Source of the DNA: Opitutus sp.
GTDB lineage: Bacteria; Verrucomicrobiota; Verrucomicrobiae; Opitutales; Opitutaceae
Direction: 5' to 3'
Assembly (NCBI GenBank): GCA_009695065.1
Contig: SIBR01000039.1
Span: 1 to 34,841, forward strand
Length of the DNA stretch: 34,841 nucleotides
Of the stretch, positions 11,991 to 20,412 are shown piece by piece. Below the pieces are notes generated by a model, which made no database searches, was not told where the DNA came from, and worked only from the letters and a program-made list of their open reading frames with translations. Numbering within the stretch: position 1 is the stretch's first letter; each line of letters begins with the position of its first letter. The position numbers and the translations under genes were made by a program.

Positions 11991-14240
11991 ATGAAATTCA
12001 GGATTCCCGCTGTACCGGCTTGGCCAATCTTCGCCTTCGTCCTGAGCACCACGGGCATCAATGCTCTACGCGCCGACGGTAGCAACGACCCGGTCGTGCT
12101 GCCCGAAGGACAGACGCTGCAGGACATCCGCCTCGCGCCGCCGAAGGATTTGGATGGTTACTTCCCGTTCGTCGTGCCCGAGTCGCGGGAAGCGTGGGCC
12201 AGCCGGGCGGAAGAACTGCGACGGCGGATCCTGGTCGCAACCGGCCTCTGGCCGATGCCCTCCAAGACGCCGCTCAACGCGGTGATTCACGGCAAAGTCG
12301 AACGCGAGGGTTTCACCGTCGAGAAGGTGTATTTTGAAGCGGTGCCCGGTTATTACGTCACCGGCATGCTGTTTCGGCCGACCGGGCGGCCGGGTCCGTT
12401 TCCCGGCGTGCTCTGCCCGCACGGGCATGGCGGACGTTTGCAGGACGTGGGCGTCGACGGGATCCGGAAGCAGATCGTGCTCGGCGAGGAACGCTTTGAG
12501 GCGTCGGGTCGTTTTCCGAAGCTGGCCCTGTGTGCGCAACTCGCCCGCATGGGCTGCGTGTCCTTCATTTACGACATGATCGGCTATGCCGACAACACGC
12601 AGCTTTCGTTCGAGCTGGCGCATCGTTACGCCAAGCCGCGACCGGAAATGGAGGTCCCGAAGAACTGGGGATTCTTCAGCGCGCAGGCGGAGATGCGGGT
12701 GCAGTCGATCATGAGCCTGCAAACGTGGATCTCGATTCGGGCACTGGACTTCCTCGAGCGATTGCCCGACGTGGATGCCACGCGGCTGGGCGTGACCGGG
12801 GGCAGCGGCGGGGGCACGCAGACCATTCTGCTTTCCGCGATCGATCCGCGCCCGGTGGTCACCTTTGCCCAAGGCATGGTCTCGACCGCGATGCAGGGCG
12901 GCTGCACTTGTGAGAACACGAGCTTGCTGCGGATTGGCACGGGCAACGTGGAACTCACCGCGCTCTTCGCTCCGCGTCCCCAGGCGATGACCACCGCCAA
13001 CGATTGGACCAGGGATATGATGACGCACGGCTTCCCCGAACTGCAGCAGCTCTATAAAATGCTCGGGGCGCCGGCCAACGTCGAGTGCACGCCGCAGCCG
13101 CAGTTTCCCCACAATTACAACTATGTCACCCGGGCCCGAATGTATTCCTTCTTCAACAAGCATCTGAAGTTGGGATTGAAGGACCCGATTGTGGAGGGAG
13201 ATTGGGAACTGCTCGGGGAACATCCCAATGGCGACCGGGGCACTGCACCACCGAGCCTGAGTGTCTGGAACGAGGCGCATCCCGCGCCGAAGGAGCGGGG
13301 CGATGCCTATGAACGCAAGTTGCTCGCCGAATTGTCCGCCCAGTCCGACAGCCAGATCAAGGCGCTGTGGCCGAAGGACACCCGCTCGCTCGCCGGCTAT
13401 CGCGACGTGGTGGGCGCGGCGGTGGAAACGCTCCTCGGCCGCACCCTTGCGTCCGTCGGACCGGTCAAGGCCACCGCGCTCAGCCGGATCGAGCAGGGCG
13501 GTTATCGAATTTTCACCGACGTGATTACGGTGCCGACGCATGGCGAGCAACTGCCGGTCGTCTCGGTGCGCCCACTTGCGCCGAAATGGAATGGCCGCGT
13601 GGTGGTGTGGCTCACCGGGCAGGGCAAGAGGGGGATTTTTGCCGCCGATGGCACGCCGATCCCGGAGGTCCGCCGGCTCGTCGAGCAGGGCAATGCCGTG
13701 GTCTCGGCCGATCTGTTTGCCCAGGGAGAGTTCCTCCGCGGCGGTCTGGCGGCGGACAAAAACCGGGTCGTTGCCAATCCCCGTCAATTTTCCGGATTCA
13801 CTTACACCTACAATGACTCGCTGTTCGCGCAGCGGGCGCACGATGTGTTGTCGATAATCCAGTGGGTGCGCACGGAGGAGCGCGGCCTCAAGCAAACCGT
13901 GCTCGTCGGCGTCGGCGGGATCGGCCCGGTCGTGGCGGCCGCGGGAGCCGTGTCGGGCGATGCGGTCGATGGCCTGGCAGTCGCCGTGGCGGGATTCCGC
14001 TTCACGCAGCTCAACGACTACCGCGACGCCAATTTCATCAACGGAATCGTGAAGTACGGCGACGTGCCGGCGTTGCTGGCCCTCAATGCCCCGAAAAAAC
14101 TGCTGGTCATCGGCGATCACGACGAGCAGGCGCCGGTGACGCATGCCGCGTATGCCGCGTCCGGTGGCAAGGTCACGTGGAAGCCGGGCACCGAGCGTGC
14201 CAATCCGGCGATCGTCGACTGGTTGACGGACTACAAGTAG
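11991..14240 (+). CDS. Exported alpha/beta-hydrolase, acetyl xylan esterase-like (distant copy 3)
   Basis: This 749-residue exported protein shares the architecture of the two upstream hydrolases but is much more diverged. The N-terminus is a Sec-type signal rather than a twin-arginine one (MKFRIPAVPA, hydrophobic core, likely cleavage near residue 28). The first half contains GLWPMPSKTPLN, PHGHGG and the nucleophile elbow GGSGGGTQT with Ser272, then a His in PQFPHNYNY. This matches the acetyl xylan esterase-like/Abhydrolase_7 pattern. In the second half the elbow-like segment reads VGVGGIGP, again without serine. It follows hydrolase copy 2 on the same strand after a two-hairpin spacer, so separate transcription is likely. 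The C-terminus carries LLVIGDHDEQ, a strand-turn typical of the acid-residue region of the fold. The substrate is unknown. Confidence 0.83.
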   Translation: MKFRIPAVPAWPIFAFVLSTTGINALRADGSNDPVVLPEGQTLQDIRLAPPKDLDGYFPFVVPESREAWASRAEELRRRILVATGLWPMPSKTPLNAVIHGKVEREGFTVEKVYFEAVPGYYVTGMLFRPTGRPGPFPGVLCPHGHGGRLQDVGVDGIRKQIVLGEERFEASGRFPKLALCAQLARMGCVSFIYDMIGYADNTQLSFELAHRYAKPRPEMEVPKNWGFFSAQAEMRVQSIMSLQTWISIRALDFLERLPDVDATRLGVTGGSGGGTQTILLSAIDPRPVVTFAQGMVSTAMQGGCTCENTSLLRIGTGNVELTALFAPRPQAMTTANDWTRDMMTHGFPELQQLYKMLGAPANVECTPQPQFPHNYNYVTRARMYSFFNKHLKLGLKDPIVEGDWELLGEHPNGDRGTAPPSLSVWNEAHPAPKERGDAYERKLLAELSAQSDSQIKALWPKDTRSLAGYRDVVGAAVETLLGRTLASVGPVKATALSRIEQGGYRIFTDVITVPTHGEQLPVVSVRPLAPKWNGRVVVWLTGQGKRGIFAADGTPIPEVRRLVEQGNAVVSADLFAQGEFLRGGLAADKNRVVANPRQFSGFTYTYNDSLFAQRAHDVLSIIQWVRTEERGLKQTVLVGVGGIGPVVAAAGAVSGDAVDGLAVAVAGFRFTQLNDYRDANFINGIVKYGDVPALLALNAPKKLLVIGDHDEQAPVTHAAYAASGGKVTWKPGTERANPAIVDWLTDYK

Positions 14241-14307
14241 CCGGCGCCGCCCGTCGTTGGCAGGAATTGAGTCGCGACCGGCGGGATGCCAACCTATCCG
14301 GTGAGGG

Positions 14308-15090
14308 ATGAAATCACCCCTCTTCATTGCCGCCGTCGGCGCGGCTTTCGCCTGTGCGAGCGTCGTTGACGCCGCGACGGTCCTGGTCACGGGTTCCAAT
14401 CGCGGTTTGGGCTACGAGTTCGTCCGGCAATACGCGGCGCAGGGTTGGACGGTGATCGCCACCACGCGCAATCCGGAGAGCGCCCCGGAGCTCAAGGAGC
14501 TGGCGGCGAAGAACAAGAATATCGTGATCGAGAAACTCGATGTCCTCGATCTGCCGGGCATCAAGGCGCTCGCGGCGAAATATCAGGGGCAGGCGATCGA
14601 CGTGCTGCTCAACAACGCGGGCGTCTTCGGCGATATTCCCGGCCAGACGTTCGGCAGCCTGGACTACGCCAATTTCCAGCAGGTCATGAGCGTGAATGTG
14701 TACGGGCCGCTGGCCGTTTCGGAGGCGTTTCGCGAAAACGTGATCCGGAGCGAGCAGAAGAAGATCGTCGCGATCACCAGCGGCTCCGGGACGCTGAGCC
14801 GGGGCGGCGGCGGTGGCCGGAATCCCTTTTACCGGGCCAGCAAGGCGGCTTTGAACATGGCCATGATCACCCTCGCGGCGGACCTGAAGAGCCGTGGCGT
14901 GGCGGTTGGTCTCATCAACCCGGGTGCAACCGAAACGGATATGCTCCGGCAGGCGATGGGACGGGAGAAAGCGTCGAAAGCTTTCCGCCCCCAGGACAGC
15001 GTGGCGGGCATGATCAAGGTGATCGCCGGCCTGACGCAGGCCAACAGCGACAAGCCGTTCAACCACGACGGCACCGTGCTGCCCTGGTGA
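14308..15090 (+). CDS. Short-chain dehydrogenase/reductase with N-terminal signal peptide
   Basis: This is a 260-residue classical SDR. The cofactor site is VLVTGSNRGLGYEF (TGxxxGxG, about 28-35). NNAG lies at about 102-105, a Ser-rich strand ITSGSG near 157-161, and the catalytic YxxxK is Tyr175-Lys179 (YRASK). The C-terminal part contains INPGATETDM, the usual post-active-site loop. What is odd is the first 23 residues, MKSPLFIAAVGAAFACASVVDAA, which read as a Sec signal peptide ending in VDA directly before the Rossmann fold. Classical SDRs use NAD(P)H in the cytoplasm, so either the leader is a membrane anchor or an artefact of start choice, or the protein is exported. No internal Met precedes the TGSNRGLG motif, so the leader cannot simply be trimmed to another ATG. 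GTGAGGG abuts the ATG, too close for a normal Shine-Dalgarno. Confidence 0.87.
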   Translation: MKSPLFIAAVGAAFACASVVDAATVLVTGSNRGLGYEFVRQYAAQGWTVIATTRNPESAPELKELAAKNKNIVIEKLDVLDLPGIKALAAKYQGQAIDVLLNNAGVFGDIPGQTFGSLDYANFQQVMSVNVYGPLAVSEAFRENVIRSEQKKIVAITSGSGTLSRGGGGGRNPFYRASKAALNMAMITLAADLKSRGVAVGLINPGATETDMLRQAMGREKASKAFRPQDSVAGMIKVIAGLTQANSDKPFNHDGTVLPW

Positions 15091-15176
15091 ATCTGCGTGA
15101 ACGGGAGGGAAGGCCCGGCCGGCGTGTGTCGGCTTCCAGCTCGACATCCGGGACGGTTGTGCCGCGATGGTGCTTT

Positions 15177-16490
15177 ATGCGCTGCTGGCTTTTTGCTCCG
15201 TCGATTCGAGTCATGGTCCGCGGGTTCGCTTGCATTACGCTGCTGACATCGGGATTTTCCGCCGAGGTGCCGGTGGCCGGCCGGCCGCTGCCGGCGTGGG
15301 AGCGGGGCCAGTTGGACATTCATCAGATCAACACCGGCACCGGTGACGCTGCGCTCTTCATCCTGCCCGATGGCACGACGTTTCTCCTGGATGCCGGGGC
15401 GGTCGATCGCAGCAAGGATCGTCCGCCGCAGTACGATGCTCCGCAACGCCCGGACACCGCGCTGCGGCCGGGCCAGTCGATCGCGGGTTACATCCGCCGG
15501 GTGCATCCCGACGGTGCGCGCGGAGAACTCGATTACGCGGCGCTGACACATTTTCACGAGGATCACATGGGGTCGGTGAAGCCGGATTCACCGCGCTCCG
15601 CCGCGGGAGCGTATCAGCTGGCGGGCATCACCGATGTGGCCGAGCAGATCAAGATCCGCACGCTGCTCGACCGCGGCTGGCCGGGGTACGATTTTCCCGC
15701 GCCGTCGGGTGGCGTGCTGATGCAGAATTACCAGGCGTTTCTGAAATGGCAGAGGGAGCACCGCGGCTTGAAAGTGGAGCGATTCGAAGCCGGGCGGGCC
15801 GACCAAATTGTGCTGCGCCGGAGTTCGCAGGCATTTCCCAATTTCGAAATCCGCAATATCGCGGCGAATGGTTATGTGTGGACCGGCGCGGGCACCGTCA
15901 CGCGCAACCGTTATCCGGCCGGCGTGGTGCCGGTGGAGAACAACTGCAGCCTCGCCTTCCGCCTGACGTACGGGGCCTTCGCGTACTTCAACGGCGGTGA
16001 CATGGCCGGGTTTATCGCGGCGAGTTCGCCGGCGTGGGCCGAGATGGAATCCGCCGTCGCCTGGGTAACCGGACCGGTGGACGTGCATGCGCTGAATCAC
16101 CACGGCACGCAGGACGCGGCGAACGCATTTTTCCTCAGCGTCCTCCAGCCGCGCGTGCACATCCTGTCGACGTATGCGGCGAGCCAGCCGTCGCCCGACG
16201 TGATGCGGCGCATGCTCTCGGAGCGGATCTACCCGGGGCCGCGCGATATTTTCATGACCAACAGCGAATGGCCGGGTCGGCGGACGCACATGGTGAAATT
16301 GTTTGGCGAGGTCGAGACGGTGTGGCTGCTGGAGAAGATCGCGCAGACCACGGCGCGCCGGGGCCATGTGCTGGTACGGGTCGACTCGGGCGGCGCTGCC
16401 TATCGCGTGATCGTGCTCGACGACAGCCGGCCCGACGGAAACGTGCTCTCAGTCCATGGTCCCTACGCGGCGCGGGGCGTGGCGAGGTAG
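15177..16490 (+). CDS. Exported metallo-beta-lactamase-fold hydrolase, ComEC-like
   Basis: This 437-residue hydrolase has the metallo-beta-lactamase fold most like the C-terminal domain of ComEC/Rec2. The domain opens with IHQINTGTGDAALFILPDG and LLDAG, the usual strands. The zinc motif is THFHEDHMG (HxHxDH), a further segment is FNGGDM, and a late NHHGT provides the last histidine. The N-terminus contains a hydrophobic stretch (VRGFACITLLTSGFSA) that is a likely signal peptide, so the enzyme would be periplasmic or lipid-anchored. ATG codons at 15177 and 15213 both retain it. The open frame extends far upstream but there overlaps the SDR gene. ComEC-type domains act on phosphodiesters or nucleic acids, but stand-alone exported versions are poorly characterised, so the substrate is open. 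Confidence 0.82.
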   Translation: MRCWLFAPSIRVMVRGFACITLLTSGFSAEVPVAGRPLPAWERGQLDIHQINTGTGDAALFILPDGTTFLLDAGAVDRSKDRPPQYDAPQRPDTALRPGQSIAGYIRRVHPDGARGELDYAALTHFHEDHMGSVKPDSPRSAAGAYQLAGITDVAEQIKIRTLLDRGWPGYDFPAPSGGVLMQNYQAFLKWQREHRGLKVERFEAGRADQIVLRRSSQAFPNFEIRNIAANGYVWTGAGTVTRNRYPAGVVPVENNCSLAFRLTYGAFAYFNGGDMAGFIAASSPAWAEMESAVAWVTGPVDVHALNHHGTQDAANAFFLSVLQPRVHILSTYAASQPSPDVMRRMLSERIYPGPRDIFMTNSEWPGRRTHMVKLFGEVETVWLLEKIAQTTARRGHVLVRVDSGGAAYRVIVLDDSRPDGNVLSVHGPYAARGVAR

Positions 16491-16506
16491 TCCGCAGAAA
16501 AGCTCC

Positions 16507-16547
16507 GAATCGTCGGCCTGATCCCGGTCGCCAACGGCCGGCGATTC
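16507..16547 (+). repeat. Long stem-loop before creatininase-family gene
   Basis: GAATCGTCGGCC (16507-16518) pairs with GGCCGGCGATTC (16536-16547): twelve pairs including one G-U, around a 17-base loop. It lies 17 bases after the stop of the metallo-beta-lactamase-fold gene, without a T-run, so it is a stable 3'-end structure or a processed hairpin rather than a textbook terminator. Confidence 0.45.
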
Positions 16548-16561
16548 AATCTCGACGGCCT

Positions 16562-16586
16562 CGGGCGGTGTTGGCCAACCTGCCCG
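16562..16586 (+). repeat. Hairpin overlapping the start region of the creatininase-family gene
   Basis: CGGGC (16562-16566) and GCCCG (16582-16586) flank the perfect ten-base palindrome GTTGGCCAAC (16570-16579). The structure ends four bases before the ATG at 16591 and could hide the initiation site. No Shine-Dalgarno sequence is present. Confidence 0.3.
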
Positions 16587-16590
16587 GACT

Positions 16591-17409
16591 ATGAACCCCC
16601 GCCCCGCCTTCACTGCCCGCCCGTTCGTTCTCCACGAGGCTAATTATCGCCAGACGATGGACCTCAAACCCAACGTCGCCGTCCTGCCGTGGGGCGCGAC
16701 GGAAGCGCACAACTATCATCTTCCCCATGGCTGCGACGTAACCGAGGCGAACGGGCTCGGCGAACTTGCCGTCGAAAGAGCCAACGGCCGGGGGGCGCGC
16801 TGCATTCTGCTCCCGTGCGTGCCCTTCGGCATCGATCACTCGCAGGCGAATTCGCCGCAGATCGCCACGATCACGATGCGGGCCTCGACCCAACAGGCAG
16901 TGCTTTACGATGTCGCCGAGAGCTTGGTGCGGCAGGGCATAAACCGTCTAGTGGTGCTGAATTTCCACGGCGGAAACGAATTCCGGTCGATGATCCGCGA
17001 TATCATGTTCGATTTGCCCATTTTTATTGTGCAGGTAAACGGCTATCAAACGGCCGATTGGACTCCCTTCCTCGACGACAAGGGCGGCGATCACGCGAAC
17101 GAATTCGAGACCAGTTTGATGCTGCATCTGGTGCCCGACTGGGTCGCGCCGCTTGATACCGCCGGCGAGGGCATTGCGACGCCGAGCAAGCTGCCCGCCG
17201 TGTCGACCACGCCGGGAGTCTGGGTGGTCCGCGACTGGCCGGCGTTCACGCAGGACACCGGGGTCGGCAGCCCCAAGAAAGCCACGGCCGAGAAGGGTCG
17301 GCAAATTTTGGATGCGCTCGCCAATGCGTTCGTGCCGGTGCTCGTCGAGCTTTCGCAGGCCAAGGAAGGCGACTTCCCCTTCATCATCTGCAAGCGTCGC
17401 CCGGCCTAA
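16591..17409 (+). CDS. Creatininase-family amidohydrolase
   Basis: This 272-residue protein belongs to the creatininase family (PF02633), metal-dependent amide hydrolases that include creatinine amidohydrolase and the mycofactocin-processing MftE. Ligand motifs are visible: PWGATEAHNYHLPHGCD (Glu38, His40, Asp49), NFHGGNE (His126) and DHANEFETS (about 167-175), in the usual order and spacing. No signal peptide is present, so it is cytoplasmic. The length matches the family (about 240-270). It follows the metallo-beta-lactamase-fold gene by 100 bases containing two hairpins and is convergent with the PQQ-type dehydrogenase gene. There is no mycofactocin gene nearby, so a MftE role is not supported. 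Actual substrates in this branch are mostly unknown. Confidence 0.9.
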   Translation: MNPRPAFTARPFVLHEANYRQTMDLKPNVAVLPWGATEAHNYHLPHGCDVTEANGLGELAVERANGRGARCILLPCVPFGIDHSQANSPQIATITMRASTQQAVLYDVAESLVRQGINRLVVLNFHGGNEFRSMIRDIMFDLPIFIVQVNGYQTADWTPFLDDKGGDHANEFETSLMLHLVPDWVAPLDTAGEGIATPSKLPAVSTTPGVWVVRDWPAFTQDTGVGSPKKATAEKGRQILDALANAFVPVLVELSQAKEGDFPFIICKRRPA

Positions 17410-17445
17410 CCCGATCAAAATCCCGACCGGCTGCACCTCGATGGG

Positions 17446-19293
17446 TCAGGGCAGGGCGAAGGCCACGTAGGCCCCGCGGATGGGAACCTGCGTGGCCGGC
17501 GTGAGCCCGACCTGGGCGGACGCGCAGTAAACGAGGTATTGTTTGCCGGCGACTTCGTAGACGGCGGGCATACCCTCGATCGCGGTCTCGATCTCGTGCT
17601 CCCAAAGGAGCGTGCCGTTCTCGATGTCAAAGGCGCGGACCTTCTTGTCGCGCGTGCCGGTGAAGATGAGGCCGGTCGCGGTGACGATCGGGCCCACCTT
17701 GGGATAGTGGGTGCCGGTATTCCTGATGCCCCTTGCGGCCAGCTCGGGCACTTCGCCGAGCGGGATCTTCCATTTGATGGTGCCGGCGTTGAGATCGTAA
17801 ACGGTGAGGGAGGTCCACGGCGGCTTGATCGCGGCGAGTCCATCCGAGGCGATCATGAAACCGAAACCGCTTTCGTAGCGCGTGGCGGCCGAGGTTTCGG
17901 CGGGTTGCTTCTCCTCAAGCTTGAGAAGGCTCGGCAGATCTTTCGAGACCACGACCAGCGTGCCGTGCGCGGGGTCGACCGCGGCGCCGCCCCAGTTGGC
18001 ACCGCCATTGTTGCCCGGCATCTGGATCGTGCCCTGGCGCGCCGGAGGCGTGAACGGGCCTTCATTGCGGGCGGCCAGGATGGCAGCGCGAAATTTGGCG
18101 CGGTCGGCCTCGCTGAGGAAGGGGCTCAGATCGTCGACGGTGAACGTGAGGCGGGCGAACGGCGGCGGGTTCGTCGGGAAAGGCTGGGTGGGCGACGTTT
18201 TCTCGTTGGGCATGTCCGAGGCCGGCACGGGCCGCTCCTCGATGGGCCAGATAGGCCGGCCCGTCTCGCGCTCGAACACCCACACGTAGCCCTGCTTGCT
18301 GACCTGCGCCACGACGTCGACGGATTTGCCGTCACGTTGGATCGTGAGGAGTTTCGGCGCCGTTGGGTTGTCGTAGTCCCAGATGTCATGGTGCACCATC
18401 TGGTAGTGCCAGAGGCGCCGGCCGGTGCGCACGTCGAGGGCAAGAAGGCAGTCGGAGTAGAGATTGGAGCCGACGCGGTCCGCGCCATAAAAGTTGTATT
18501 TCGCGCTGGCGGTGGGCGCAAAGAGGATGCCGCGCTTTTCATCCACGGTCAGCTCCGACCAGACGTTGGCCCCGCCGACGTTCTGACGGGCATCCTTGGG
18601 CCAGGTCTCGGCGCCGGGTTCGCCGGGGCGGGGAATGGTGCGGAACGTCCACACCAGCTTGCCCGTGAGCGCATGGAAGGCACGGATGTCGCCCGGAGCG
18701 GAGCCGTAACCCTGATTGGTGGCGGAGCCGAGGATCACGAGATCCTCGAAGACGCGGCCAGGCGACAGGGATTGGACCAGGGCAAAGGACTTGGGGTCGC
18801 GGTCGAGGCCCTGCTTCAAGTCGACGCTGCCGCCGTTGCCGAAGGCGGTGACGAGCCTGCCCGTGCGGGCGTCGAGGGCGCGGAGCGCGTGGTTGCTGGC
18901 GAAGAGCAGGTGCCGGTGGATGCGGTCCTTCGATTCCCAATAGTTGATGCCGCGGGTGGTAATCACGGTCGTGTCCGCGGGCTGTTGATACGTCCAGATC
19001 TCGCGACCGGTCGCGGCGTCGAGGGCGACGATGCTGCTGCCCTTGCCCATGACGTACATGACGCGGTCGACGACGACGGGATTGAAGAAGTAGCGCTTGT
19101 CCTCCCCGATGGGATAGGTCCAGGCGACCTGCAGCCGGGCCACGTTGGCGCGGGTGATCTGCGTCAGCGTGGTGAACTGCGAAGAATCCGGTCCGCCGCC
19201 GAAGTCGCGCCAGTTGGAATGGGAACCCGCGGCGAAAGCCGTCGCGGCGGAGAAAAAGAGCGCAGAGCGCAGGAGGGGCGGGAGGCGTTTCAC
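17446..19293 (-). CDS. Exported PQQ-dependent (quinoprotein) dehydrogenase
   Basis: This 615-residue quinoprotein with an eight-bladed beta-propeller layout resembles the membrane-bound glucose/alcohol dehydrogenase branch that oxidises sugars or alcohols in the periplasm with pyrroloquinoline quinone. The mature part opens with NWRDFGGGPDSSQFTTLTQI, the usual first-blade signature. Repeated tryptophan-docking-like strands follow (IVALDAATGREIWTY, LLALDVRTGRRLWHYQ, AFDIENGTLLWEHEI), with the VHHDIWDYD block shared with glucose dehydrogenases. The start is taken as GTG at 19293, which gives a clear signal peptide (VKRLPPLLRSALFFSAATAF). No in-frame ATG lies between the longest upstream ATG and this point. 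No haem-binding CXXCH is present, so electrons go to a separate acceptor. No PQQ biosynthesis gene is in the window. It is the last gene of the minus-strand cluster, 58 bases after the DUF6807 gene. Confidence 0.88.
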   Translation of the reverse strand: MKRLPPLLRSALFFSAATAFAAGSHSNWRDFGGGPDSSQFTTLTQITRANVARLQVAWTYPIGEDKRYFFNPVVVDRVMYVMGKGSSIVALDAATGREIWTYQQPADTTVITTRGINYWESKDRIHRHLLFASNHALRALDARTGRLVTAFGNGGSVDLKQGLDRDPKSFALVQSLSPGRVFEDLVILGSATNQGYGSAPGDIRAFHALTGKLVWTFRTIPRPGEPGAETWPKDARQNVGGANVWSELTVDEKRGILFAPTASAKYNFYGADRVGSNLYSDCLLALDVRTGRRLWHYQMVHHDIWDYDNPTAPKLLTIQRDGKSVDVVAQVSKQGYVWVFERETGRPIWPIEERPVPASDMPNEKTSPTQPFPTNPPPFARLTFTVDDLSPFLSEADRAKFRAAILAARNEGPFTPPARQGTIQMPGNNGGANWGGAAVDPAHGTLVVVSKDLPSLLKLEEKQPAETSAATRYESGFGFMIASDGLAAIKPPWTSLTVYDLNAGTIKWKIPLGEVPELAARGIRNTGTHYPKVGPIVTATGLIFTGTRDKKVRAFDIENGTLLWEHEIETAIEGMPAVYEVAGKQYLVYCASAQVGLTPATQVPIRGAYVAFALP

Positions 19294-19351
19294 GTCCGTA
19301 ATTGCGGCGGACCGCACCCGCGGGGTCAAACCTTGCCCGGCTGAGAACACC

Positions 19352-20412
19352 TTACTTCTTCGCTGGCTTCGCCCACAGGTCGACCACCGGCAGCGCCGCA
19401 AATCCTCGCCACTGCGCTTCGCATTGTTCTTGCGACGCCACCCCGTCGTGAACCCACAGCGCGTAGCGCAACCGCAATTTTTTGTTCTCCGTGCCCTCCA
19501 CCGGGGAATCCAGGCTCAGACAGCAGCCCATCCAGCCGTCGTTGCGCACATGAAACGCCGTCGGGTGGTGTGGATTGATCGGGTGGTTCATCAGCGTAAT
19601 GCCGGCCAGGCCGTCCGGGTCGTTCGTGATCCGTCCGCTGTAGTCGCACCAGCGTGCCGGCTTCCGAAAAACCTGCTCCTCGTTGACCTGCCCCTCGGAA
19701 TTCAGGATGCGCCCGCCGCCATCGTGCACGCCGATGCTCCGCGCCATCCGCACCGCCACCAAACCGAAGCTCGTGGCTCCGAAGGTCGCGGTCCTGCCTT
19801 TCGGCGGTGAAAATTTCAGATCGATTACCATGAGCCAGCTTTTCGGCCCGTCCAGCGGACGGATCTCCGTGCGTCGCACCTCGAAGAGCTGCACCGTCTG
19901 TTTCTCGTCGCTGATCCATTGATTGATGGTCCGCATCGCGGCGAATTCATCCGTGTCTTCATAGCCCTCGCGTGAAACCTCCACGTTCACGATGCGGCCG
20001 CGCCGCTTGGCGACATCGGTCCAGAAATCGAGATCGTTCACGAGTCTGTGGCCGATCCACACGCTGTTGTGATGCGAGTGCGTCAGCGGGCATGCGGATG
20101 ACCCATCCGAGCGAGACTTGCATCCCGCGAACCGCGGATCGGATACCAGAACGGCCGCGGCTCTTGCGGGCCGAAGTGCAGCGCCGTCAGCTCCCGCCGG
20201 TCGAGTTGAAGCGAAGTGCCATGGTGCGGCAGCGGCACGGCTTGGACGCGTGGCACCGGTTTCGCCGAAGGCAGCTGCGCCGCACCGGCGGCGACGAAGC
20301 TCAAATTGAGCGCCAGGAGGCGAATGATCCTCGCGGCGCTCGACCGTGCCGTTCGCCGCAACCGCGCAGCGGGACGCGCGGATGGATGGTCTTGGGCGGC
20401 GCCAGCCTTCAC
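19352..20412 (-). pseudogene. Frameshifted DUF6807/PmoA-like protein
   Basis: Two frames together encode one DUF6807 (PmoA-like) protein, a family found in Verrucomicrobia, Planctomycetes and Bacteroidetes beside sugar-degradation genes. The 5' part (20412 to the TGA at 20083) has a long Arg-rich leader, a hydrophobic signal core (LLALNLSFVAAGAA) and then RPFWYPIRGSRDASLARMGHPHA. The 3' part resumes in another frame with THSHHNSVWIGHRLVNDLDF and continues to the normal-looking C-terminus at 19352. The family's continuous HPHxxS-W-gH-dvNgvDFW block is split exactly there, so a single missing base near 20083-20092 (in GCCCGCTG) explains both halves. The first half starts with GTG at 20412, overlapping the TGA of the upstream deacylase gene as GTGA, which indicates translational coupling. 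Whether the break is real or a sequencing error cannot be decided from one sequence. Without it the protein would be about 350 residues. Confidence 0.75.

Noticed and set aside
12066..14399. A 777-codon minus-strand open frame antisense to hydrolase copy 3
   Set aside because: Composition is typical of an antisense shadow, while the plus strand has a signal peptide and a GGSGGG nucleophile elbow.
16591..17409. Creatininase-family protein as mycofactocin-system MftE
   Set aside because: No mycofactocin precursor, radical SAM or partner gene is present in the window.
17539..19344. A 601-codon plus-strand frame opposite the PQQ dehydrogenase gene
   Set aside because: No domain visible; the minus strand encodes a clear beta-propeller enzyme with a signal peptide.
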